Origin: Paragorgia papillata
Taxonomy: Eukaryota; Cnidaria; Anthozoa; Scleralcyonacea; Coralliidae
DNA length: 64,000 nucleotides
NCBI GenBank assembly: GCA_035771165.1
Contig: JAWNZC010000419.1
Coordinates: forward strand, 1,362,501-1,426,500
Reading direction: 5' to 3'
The position numbers were made by a program, and so were the translations under genes. Below the pieces are notes generated by a model, which was not told where the DNA came from, did no database searches, and worked only from the letters and a program-made list of their open reading frames with translations. Below are positions 34,833 to 49,300 of this stretch, one piece after another; within the stretch, counting starts at the first letter, position 1; each line of letters opens with the position of its first letter.

Positions 34833-35711
34833 CTATCCTCTTGCTGTGATGTTCCTCTGTGTGTCTGGCTGTCTGACCATGGCTGGTAAATATGGCTGCA
34901 TCTTCCTGTAGATCAGCTTTGCCATAAATTCATAACCAGTTTCGGTCAGATGGACATTATCTTGCCAATATTCCTTACGTTTCGCCTGACCCATTTTCTT
35001 GTAATTTAAATGTTTATCAAAATCAACCAAGAGTATCAGCTTGACTCCAGAACTCACCACATACGATCTTATCTTCTCATTCAATAACTGACGATTTTTA
35101 GAAAACAAATCACAAACCATCGTGTAAAAATCATCGTCTTCACATTGTCTCGCAATAACTGTTCCCAGTATTAACATTCTGCCTTCTTCGAGGGCTAACT
35201 CACACAGATTTTTTAAACTCTTGAATACTTTATCAACGCCAACAGGATCAAATTCATCAAGCATTGTAGTGCTGTCATCATTTTTGTATCTATGCTTCCA
35301 TAAATCATTTGTACCAAAGAACATAACCACCCATTCGTATTTCTTTTTTCCAAGAGCAATGCGGAGACGTCTTTTTGAATTCCCAACTGCTGTGTCACCA
35401 TTCAATCCTTCATTATCAACAATAAAGACAGACTTGCCGGAATGTAGTCTGTTTATCGTTTTTTCAAGGCTCTTTGAGTAAGGATAATACAGTTTTCTCT
35501 GTACGAAACCTCTGGTCATTGAATCCCCGAATGCTAGAATATTTGTCCTTGATTTTCGTGGCAGCGTTGTACAGAAGTTGTACTCGCAAACGGTGTACCA
35601 AACGTAAACGACCACGCATATCAAAATTACATCCGCCACTAAAAATATACGGCAGTACTTGTGAATAAATTGAGCATGTGACGAAGAACGTAGAAAAGAT
35701 AGATTCTTCAT
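34833..35711 (-). CDS. Membrane-anchored SGNH/GDSL hydrolase, intronless
   Basis: Single open frame of 292 residues. Residues about 20-42 are a hydrophobic segment after a short basic N-terminus, suggesting a type II signal anchor with the catalytic domain outside the cytosol or in the secretory lumen. All SGNH blocks are visible: AFGDSMTRG with the nucleophile Ser64 (block I), GLNGDTA around residues 102-108 with the block II Gly, GTND at 133-136 with Asn135 (block III), and DNVHL with Asp251 and His254 (block V). These enzymes hydrolyse carboxyl esters, but the substrate cannot be told. The nearest style of family is the isoamyl-acetate-hydrolase/thioesterase group. The start is the first ATG, directly before the anchor. 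The lack of introns contrasts with its multi-exon neighbours and could reflect retroposition or an intron-poor family. Confidence 0.85.
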   Translation of the reverse strand: MKNLSFLRSSSHAQFIHKYCRIFLVADVILICVVVYVWYTVCEYNFCTTLPRKSRTNILAFGDSMTRGFVQRKLYYPYSKSLEKTINRLHSGKSVFIVDNEGLNGDTAVGNSKRRLRIALGKKKYEWVVMFFGTNDLWKHRYKNDDSTTMLDEFDPVGVDKVFKSLKNLCELALEEGRMLILGTVIARQCEDDDFYTMVCDLFSKNRQLLNEKIRSYVVSSGVKLILLVDFDKHLNYKKMGQAKRKEYWQDNVHLTETGYEFMAKLIYRKMQPYLPAMVRQPDTQRNITARG

Positions 35712-35904
35712 TTGTGAAGCTTTAGAGCTGATAGAACACGTCCATTCTTTATTAAATAAACTTTATTTCGCACTATTGAAACGACAAATCAACTGGCGGC
35801 CATGACAGTTTCTTTATGAAAACACCCTGGGGACCTGGGCACTAGGTTGCTCTTTAAATTTAAAATATTTGAAATGTAACAAAATGTAGCAAATATTACA
35901 GTAA

Positions 35905-36435
35905 TTTAATTAAATAGAGAATAATACATGGATGTGCGGAAATATGAAATTTATTTCGAGTGTTGACCAGGATATCTCACGAGTGAGCGAAGCGAATGAG
36001 TGACATATCCTGTTCAACACGAGAAATAAATTTCATATTTCCAAGCATCCATGTATTGTTCTGTTTATTATATAAAAAAATTGTCCTATTGCCTTGCAAA
36101 AATTGCATTAAACTATAATGCTGATTGAGCGATAATCGTCACATGTGCGATTATCATAAATAATCGCACATGTGAGATTATCACTTTTATTGATTTTTTC
36201 CCACCACTAATAAAAGTGATAATCTCACATGTGCGATTATTTATGATAATCGCACATGTGACGATTATCGCTGAATCAGCATCATAGTTTAATGCAATTT
36301 TTGCAAGGCAAAATTTAGCCTGTTTACTCAGGCTAAATACATGGATGCTTGGAAATATGAAATTTATTTCTGGTCAACACTTGAAATAAATTTCATATTT
36401 CCACACATCCATGTATTATTCTCTATTTAATTAAA
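35905..36435. mobile_element. Nested foldback element, three inverted layers
   Basis: The outer arms are 35905-35970 and 36370-36435, 66 bp each. The second pair, about 36016-36063 and 36337-36377, are inverted copies of the same ATTTCATATTTCC-containing sequence. The core arms are 36092-36190 and 36210-36308: 99 bp each, about 97 matching, with a 19-nt loop. Each core arm is itself made of repeated inverted ATAATCGCACATGTG motifs. No ORF inside. It lies upstream of the SGNH gene. Confidence 0.9.
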
Positions 36436-36746
36436 TAATAATAAATATTAATAATAGGAATAATTAAGTATAACATTAACAGTATTTAATTATATACTTC
36501 ATTTTAATTTTAGAATTTTAAAATTTCTAATTTCTGAGCTTTCAAAACTTTTTTTTAAAAAAGTTAATTTGACAGTACTTATAATATATTGGCTCTGGGT
36601 ATAATTATTTAATTTTCCAAAATGAATTTTTTGGCTTTTGTTGTAGAAAAATATTGGGATACAAGGGTACATAATTCCAAACAAATTTCTGTTAGAGATT
36701 TAGCATTATATTGGAACATGAATGCAGGGGGGAAGAGGAGAACTGA

Positions 36747-36850
36747 CTGCCCCAACTGGGAATTGAACCCTATTTCTGACTGCCTCAGCCAGGAGTCCCA
36801 ATACACTGTAGTTCAGTGGTAGAGCGCTTGGTAGCCGAGAGATTAAACCC
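36747..36850 (+). repeat. Second, rearranged copy of the tRNA-like repeat
   Basis: CTGACTGCCTCAGCCAGGAG and CAGTGGTAGAGCGCTTGG match 7761-7803. Just before it, GCCCCAACTGGGAATTGAAC is the complement of the element's 3' end (box B and acceptor). Two copies are therefore joined tail to head in opposite orientations. Confidence 0.7.
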
Positions 36851-37269
36851 CCCTAGAAAACAATAACTTTTCAACAATTATACAGCAGGTTAAAACTTGG
36901 TTTATAATGTTATATACACAAAACAAAACAAACTGCCAGTAAGTAGCCTCCATTATTGAGTTTATCTCAGGTCAAACATAATAATAGAGTTAAACAATGC
37001 CACCAAGTAATGTCAAATACTTGACATTTGCCAAATAAATTAGCACCTCTACATGTACTTGCAAAATGGTGTCTATGAAAAAAAAATCATTCCAATTTGT
37101 TAATTGCAGTGGAATATTTTGTTGAAGAGACTAAATTGTTTCAAATAGATAGATCCCAACATCACATGTTAAATTTCTTGTCCATGTTTAAATTGGAAAT
37201 TTCTTTCGATCAGAGTTCTTGTTATTGTCTTGAGCGTTTTTCATTGCCAAACTTGAGAATTGGATTCTA

Positions 37270-41439
<4,170 letters not shown>

Positions 41440-42275
41440 CTTTGAGATTTCGTTCAGCAAAACTCACTTAAAGACAACACGGTATCAAAAGGCTTCGAGC
41501 AAGGTAGTTTTGGGGAAGAAATGACGAAATCTGACAAAGATATACGCGTTGAATCTTGGCCTCTTTCGTCGAAGCTTGTCGAGTTTGGAAATGGTGGCCG
41601 CCAGAAGGTGGCTTGCGTGACTACTTACTGTAACATTAGCTGGGGTAGACCAAATTTCCGATCTCTTAAACGATGAATTAACTTCGTGAATGCTTCGGTA
41701 ATTTTGAATTTTAGTTTCTTCGCTTTTAACTTATGAAAAAACATAAGATAAAAATAAAAATAATTTGTATCTTCCTTGAGTATCTGCTTTAAATATTTAT
41801 TTAAGCTTTCCAGTTTCCAGAGACTTATTTACGTTTATTTTTCGCTCAAATTGTCGTCGGAAATATCCGATCCTTTCCGACGCTTCAACCTACTTCAGTC
41901 AATCTTATCTAACCCAAACCACCCCCTATGACGTACACTCCTTATTTGGAAGGAACATCCTATTTTGGCATGGGTGTTGCAACATCGTATTCATAACCCG
42001 GGGGGTGTCAACCCTTAATGTCTTTGTTTAATAATATAAATTTCTATTTTTTTACCAATGTATTTCTATATATTTTTTAAAAAAACTAATTTTAAAAATA
42101 TTTTTTTAATTAATACAATTTTTTTTCGTATAAATAATTGTGTTTTTGAATATTTATTTTTTTCCATATTAAATCTCAAAGACTAAGTTACTAAATTCCC
42201 ATCCCCCCTGATCATCAATTTGTTTGGGGCGAAAGGAAGCATAGTTGTGACATTGCAAGTTCCTTTATTCAGAAG
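41440..42275. promoter_or_regulatory. Divergent intergenic region between PP2A-C and annexin
   Basis: The PP2A start codon is at 41439. A probable non-coding first exon of annexin ends at AGAAG|GTACGT (donor at 42276), pairing with the acceptor at 43380-43381 just before the annexin ATG. About 800 bp therefore separates two divergent transcription units. The PP2A side is GC-richer (GGTGGCCGCC near 41593). No clear TATA box seen. Confidence 0.5.
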
Positions 42276-42696
42276 GTACGTTTAAATTTTAGTTGTGTGG
42301 TATTTTTTTGTATTTTGTGAGTTTATATTTGTTGATGATGCTTTTCTTTGTGTTGTAGCTTGTAAAAAATGGAATATAAAGGATAGGATCCCCTTAAATT
42401 CAAAAGTTTAACCGTGTTTTCTAGCGTGCTTTGGTGTTTGCCAAACTGCTCTCTCTCTCTTCAATAATCTGAAGATATATATTTCTGATATTCGTTGATA
42501 TATTCTAAGGTGTAAATATTGAATATATTGCCTTTTAAGGACCACCATCGTTTTTCATTGCTTGATCCCGTGGCCAAGTGAGATATTTCTGGCAAAGATG
42601 GCAGAAATAGTTTTATCTCGGTGTACAATATAAAAAAATTTTATTGGGATATGTATTGTTTATACATCAATTACATGTCACCTATATCTGATTGGG

Positions 42697-42699
<3 letters not shown>

Positions 42700-42751
<52 letters not shown>

Positions 42752-42768
42752 TTATATATATATATACT
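42700..42768. repeat. (TA)n microsatellite
   Basis: About 60 bp of alternating TA in the probable 5' UTR intron of annexin. Confidence 0.95.
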
Positions 42769-43018
42769 ATAAACGATGTAGTAAAAACCGTTGGCAGAGT
42801 GCTCAATGGAAATCCAGAGCATGTTATAGGAAAATGTTCAAAGACTCGACAGTTGTGATTAGACATTTTTATTACTGGTTAGTTTCGTTATGGTGTGGTA
42901 CTCTTCAGATAAAATGGTCTAATGACTAAGATGTAATTACACAGAAAATTATATAAGAATCTAGATCAGGAAGCCTGTTAAAGTTCTTAACGTTAATTTA
43001 TTAGTTATATATATATAT

Positions 43019-43280
43019 ACAGTCGTTGGCACCTAAGCAAGCATTACACCGCCTGTCAAAACATGTTTTATGTCAACGTCAAAGTTAAATGTTTACCTTG
43101 CAAACGTATTAGGTTTTCATTTGATACATTCGAACCAATGCATTATTGTCACATGAATGCATGCCCTTAGCCAATCACGTCTCACCAATCCCACGGTGTT
43201 GATTTCAAAATGGTTAACTTTGGCTTAAATTTAGAACATGTTTTGACGGGCGGTGTACACGCTTAGGTGCCAACGACTGT
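43019..43280. mobile_element. TIR MITE (ACAGTCG..GCACCTAAGC family), copy 1
   Basis: Terminal inverted repeats ACAGTCGTTGGCACCTAAGC and GCTTAGGTGCCAACGACTGT, perfect over 20 bp, inside a TATA-rich site that fits a TA-type target duplication. Subterminal AACATGTTTT and GACGGGCGGTGT are shared with the copy at 63167-63610. It sits in the probable annexin 5' UTR intron, about 110 bp before the coding exon. No ORF. Confidence 0.88.
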
Positions 43281-43391
43281 ATATGACTTCATTAAACATA
43301 ATGTTCAATGTTTCAGGGCACAGCCCCTTCTTAATATTAATAATCTCTTAATATTACTGTAATATGTAATTTTTATTTCAGATTATTTAGC

Positions 43392-46300
43392 ATGGCATAT
43401 CCTGGTGGTGGTTACCCCCCTGCTGGTTACCCCCCTGCTCCTGGCTTTCCACCTGTCGATCCCGTGAGTATCTCTAAGTCCCTACACCTGCACGTAGACT
43501 GTAAATATTCAGACACTTCAGGTGTTAAAAGAAAATATCCAATTTTTTTTTCAGTATGGTGGCTACCCATCAGCTCAGCCTGGCTATCCATCAGCTGTCC
43601 CTGGTTATCCCTCAGCTGCACCTGGTTATCCCTCTGCAGCCCCTGGTTATCCCTCTGCAGCCCCTGGTTACCCTTCTACTGGGGGTTATCCAGCTGCACA
43701 ACCTGGCTTTCCTGGAGCTCCAGGTAAGAACTGTTTACTAATCCATCTTAACTTAAAACTCCTTTACACCCAAGCTACAAGAGTTGAGAATTTTGCCTGA
43801 TTTTATTGTCATTTGTGTGTCTGTCTATCAGTCAGTCAGTGGGTCAGTCAGTCAGTCAGTCAGTCAGTCAGTCAGTCAGTCAGTCAGTCAGTCAGCCAGC
43901 CAGTCAGTCAGTCAGTCAGTCAGTCAGTCAGTCAGTCAGTCAGTCAGTCAGTCAGTGGGTCAGTCAGTCAGTGGGTCAGTCAGTCAGTCAGCCAGTCGGT
44001 CGGTCAGTCAGTCGGTCAGCCAGTCTGTCAGTGGGTCAGTCAGTCAGTCAGTCAGTCAGTCAGTCAGTCAGTCAGTCAGTCAGCCAGTCAGCCAGTCAGC
44101 CAGTCAGTCAGTCAGCCAGGCAGTCAGTCAGCCAGCCAGTTGGTCGGTCAGTCGGTCGGTTGGTCGGTCATCAGTTAGTCAGTCAGCCAGTCTGTCAGTC
44201 GGTCAGTCGGTCAGTCAGTCAGTCAGTCAGTCAGTCAGCCAGTCTGTCAGTCAGTCAGTCATCCAGTCAGTCAATCAGTCAGTCAGTCAGTCAGTCAGTC
44301 AGTCAGTCAGTCAGTCAGTCAGTCAGTCAGTCAGTCAGTCAGTCAGTCAGTCAGTCAGTCAGTCAGTCAGCCAGTCAGTCAGTCAGTCAGTCAGTCAGCC
44401 AGCCAGCCAGCCAGCCAGTCAGTCAGTCAGTCAGTCAGTCAGTCAGTCAGTCAGTCAGTCAGTCAGTCAGTCAGTCAGTCAGTCAGTCAGTCAGTCAGCC
44501 AGTCAGTCAGTCAGTCAGTTGAGTTGATTTTTCTTTTAGGAGGATACCCAGGTGGTTATCCGGGTGGTGCTCCTGCCAGTGGATACCCAGTTGGTAAGTG
44601 TAAACCAAAGTACATGTATAATTGGAAGGCAGTCATCAACATGCTGGCATTTATTCTCATTTTCTGCCACAAAACAAGTGTTCCCAGTCAGGTCTTAAAT
44701 TGTTTAGGAAGTGAAAAATTCTTTGGCATTTTGTATTGTTTTAATGAACAGAGGAGTATGCTAGGAGCAGTCACTGAAAATTTCAAGAGAATCTGTTGTA
44801 TAGTCTTCACGCTCTTAACTCTCAAAGTTTGACATGGATCGTTCCATTTTGGAGAAATTTGGGCTCTTATTATATATGTTTGTTGTTTTTGTTGCAGGAG
44901 GTGCTGGTCCAGGGTATGGTGGAGCGCCAAATGTTCCTGGTGGTCCTGCCTATGGTGGATCAGGCTACCCATCGTATGGTCAACAACCTGCACAACAACA
45001 GTATGGTCAAGCACCACCTCAAGGAGGAGGCTATGGTAGCCAACCACCCCCTCAACATGGTGGATATGGTGGTCAACAACAACCACCACGACAACAAGGC
45101 TATGGTCAACAACCACCACAACAACAACAAGGCTATGGTCAACAACCACCACAACAACAAGGCTATGGTCAACAACCACCACCACAACAAGGCTATGGTC
45201 AACAACCACCACAAGGACGTCATGGTGGCCAGCAACCCCCTTCCCGTCCACCACCCCCTGGGGCTGGTCAGCCTCCAATAACATCTTCTAAGGCCCCAAT
45301 GGCAGTAAGGGTGTCTTCTTAAAAAAATGTCATGTTTGCTAGTTGATGTATTTGTAGTACAAAACTGGAAATACTAATATGTATACTGTATAATGAAAGT
45401 AATGTGCTGCGTAGGCAGTCTTGAAATATACATATCGAAATATAGTAAGGTTTGAGTACTGCCGAAAATATTGAACGTAGTTTCTAACGTTTCGAGCAAA
45501 GGCCCTTCGTCAGAGAGAAACCTTTCTCTCTGATGAAGGGCCTCAGAGAGAAACGTTTCTCTCTGATGAAGGGCCTCAGAGAGAAACGTTTTCTCTCTGA
45601 CGAAGGGCCTCAGAGAGAAACGTTTTCTCTCTGATGAAGGGCCTCAGAGAGAAACGTTTTCTCTCTGATAAAGGGCCTCAGAGAGAAACGTTTTCTTACT
45701 AACGAAGGGCCTCAGAGAGAAACGTTTTCTCTCTGACGAAGGGCCTCTGAGAGAAACGTTAGAAACTACATTGATTTTTATATGGTTATACTATGTAAAC
45801 TAATTGCTTGATTTAATATGTTTTTGTAGCAGGGTTCTGCGCCCCCGACGTCAAAACTTGCTGGTATGTCATTGACACAGGTGTGTGTGTACTTTTAATT
45901 ATTGGATAGGCAGTCAGACATTCATTCATTTAAAGTGCTTATATCACTTGTGGGGTTTTAACATATTTAAATAGATCAAAATAAATCGTTAATAAGTTGT
46001 TTTGCCATTTTTGATTTAGTTTAATAGTTTCTGAGATATAAGCCTTTAAACATGCCAATTTGGGCCTTCCGTCATTCATTTTTAAGCACGAGGGCCTGGG
46101 ACTCAGGAACCTAAGCCGACCGTCTTCTTAGTTGGAACTCTCGTGCGTACTGGAAAACGGGTGTGAGCTCGACAATTCGATTTTTCAGTCAAATATATGT
46201 GTTTTTGTGAATCAATAAGCCGAAACGTAGTTGGTTTGACTTGACTCGTTCCTGAGTCCCAGGCCTCCAAGGTGTTAAAATGAACGGCGGAAATTTTTTA

Positions 46301-49300
46301 AAATTGGCATGTTCAGAAACCAATATGTCAGGAACTATTTGACTAAATCAAAAACGGCAAAAAAGCTTATTAACTAACTTTTTTTGCTCTATTCAAATAC
46401 ATTAAAACCCCACAAGTTATATAAGCACTTTAAATAATAATATAACCTTTTATATAATACTGTAGATAGGTATATAATAGTGCAACAGTTACGTTAATTT
46501 ATTATTTATACTTGAGTAATACATTTATTTTTATATTAGAAGTACAATCATGGAACTGTGAAAGCCATTTCACCATTTAATGCTGAATCAGATTGTGAAC
46601 TGTTGAGAAAGGCCATGTACGGAGCAGGTACAGTTTGGTAGAATTGTGTACAGAGTTGGAAAAAAGCTGCGGGTATGCGGGTACCACCCAGAGGAAGGTT
46701 TACTTTAGTGAGGAAGGTTTACTTTAGTGAGGAAGGTTTAAAGTGAAAACACGTGAAACAACACATTCGGTAATCTGAGAAAGTTACAATTGATCAAGCA
46801 AGGTGTCGAGAAGAAATGCGATTTGCAGCAGAACATTGGCTAACCAACAATTATGCAGCACTAGCAGTGGCAGCAGTTACATGTGTGAGACATGTACGCT
46901 GATGTCTGCTGTGATGTCTGTATCTTCGCAGCAGTCGAGGGTAGTTAGTAGTTATTGTAGTGTGCCAAAGCTTACCTAGGAAAACCTAGAAAACCAAGGT
47001 ACTGCAAAAGTCACGCAGTATTTATGAACGACGTTGCAAAACACAAAATTCTCGCTATATATTTTGAGGAAGGTTATCTAAACTTAAAAACCCATCCGGA
47101 GGAAGGTTGAATACTTTTTCAACTCTGATTGTGTACATGTAAGAACTTAACAAGTTTAACTCATTCCTGTCCGAGGGCTTCCTCAGAGGTGAACAAAATC
47201 GTCTGGCGTTAGCCAGAATAAAATAATTACTAAAGACCGATTCGGACAGGAAAGAGTTAGGGCTGTGTTACACTGTTCAATTTTTCATACAACAGAACTT
47301 GTCTTCTGCAATTTCTAAATCCGTTGCAATAGTCCCCCATTAGCATGAAGTGACATACTGTCAGTTCAAAGTTAAGCTCACTGCACGTTAATAAATATAA
47401 CTATTGTGTTTGTTAGGAACTGATGAAAACACAATTATTGATATTCTGTCCACTCGTTCAAATGAACAACGTGTCAAAATCAAGTTACAATTCAAGACCA
47501 TGTATGGAAAGGTATAAGTTTCAGTAAATACCGGATTTTCTAGACTATATATAAAACGGTCACTGTTATATAAGCCGTATTTCTAAACTGGAATGTCTTA
47601 CAACTTAGCTTCTTAGAATGTAGCGTAGCGTCTTACAATGTAGCGTAGCGTCTTACAATGTAGCGCAACGTCTTACAATGTAGTACAATGTCTTACAATG
47701 TAGCGTAGCGTCTTACAATGTAGCGTAACGTCTTACAATGTAGCGCAATGTCTTACAATGTAGCGTAGCGTCTTACAATGTAGCGTAATGTCTTACAATG
47801 TAGTGTAACGTCTTACAATGTAGTGTAACGTCTTACAATGTAGCGTAGCGTCTTACAATGTAGCGTAATGTCTTACAATGTAGTGTAACGTCTTACAATG
47901 TAGCGTAACGTCTTACAATGTAGCATAAACATAAAGTTTGTGGAAGCACGGGTGGCGTGTGCTGTTAGGGCGCTGCCTCTCACCGCTGTAGTTAAGCCCA
48001 GTTGGACGGTGTTAGTACTTGGATGGATGACCGTCTGGGAATAACCCCGTTCTCGAACTTGAATTTCTTGTGAGTAGAGTTTAGTTGGTCTCTCCTGTGC
48101 TTCGAGGGTTTTTCGCAGGGTTCTGTGGTTTTCCTCCCTCCGTAAAATCAACACTTAGGTCTTAGCTTATGTCGTGCACTTTTAACATGAGCCCCTGGCT
48201 CGGATGATTGGGCGACCACATCCTGTGCTTACGACGTTAAATAAATAAATCATTATTCATTACTCATTCATATTTCTTATACTTTTTTTCTAGGATCTTG
48301 TCAATGAACTTAAATCCGAGTTAAGTGGCAACTTGGAGGAATGTTTATTAGCCTTGTTGGAAGCAAAATACTTGTACGATGCAAAATGTCTACGGCGATC
48401 AATGAGGGTATGCTGCAGAATAGAACTTACAGTTGAACCCCTATTAAGCGGTTTCCGCTTAAGGGAGGTGTCCGCTTAAGAGAGGTGTCCGCTTAAGTGA
48501 GAGGTGTTCGCTTAAGAGAGGTGTCCGCTTAAGTGAGAGGTGTCCGCTTAAGAGAGGTGTCCGCTTAAGTGAGACGTGTCCGCTTAAGAGAGGTGTCTGT
48601 TAATGGGGGCTCGACTGTATTTAAAATATTGTTCAGTATAAATATTTATAACAATTTGATAACATTATTTAAAAATGTTTCTATATTTTTTCAGGGAGCT
48701 GGTACTGATGAAGAAACACTGATAGATATTTTGTGCACAAGGAGCAACGCAGTAAGAAAAAAATACTTTAATATTATGTACAATTGCTAATTTTGTGTTT
48801 AATAACATATTTCCTTTTTTTTGTAGGACATCCAAAAGATCAAAGACGAATACAAAATGTGTATGTTATTTATAAGACCAGAGCAATTCACTTAAAGTTA
48901 AAAATTAAGTTTGTCTCATTTAAAAGAACTTGTCAAATGGTATAAGAAGACCTTTTACAATTTTTCCGTATCTGTTTTGGTTTTGGAAATATTTCGACCA
49001 AAGACAGCGTGCTGTCCGCCATCTTGTTGTAATATTGGGTCTAATTAACTAGGAAATTGGTGACGTCACAAGCAGGGTAAAACTGATGAAACTACTCCGT
49101 GTGTGACCAAATTTCCACGGAAGGCTTTTTAAAGGTTGTGGGTCAATTTAAAATGGAAATAGCGCAACAAAATCGAGTTTCTAGCTCATAATGTCATAAG
49201 GTTGGCAAGATAAAAATTTCACTTTACCCTGGTTATGATGTCACATGCATATCGAAAATAATTCCAAGATGGCGGACAGCAGGCTGTCTTTGGTCCAAAT

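Noticed and set aside
43784..44527. 247-codon Ser/Gln/Val-repeat frame next to annexin exon 2
   Set aside because: (CAGT)n is open in three frames, and clear donor and acceptor sites splice it out of the annexin message.
44688..45284. 198-codon minus-strand frame rich in Val/Asp/His
   Set aside because: Shadow of the annexin exon 4 Gln/Pro repeats.
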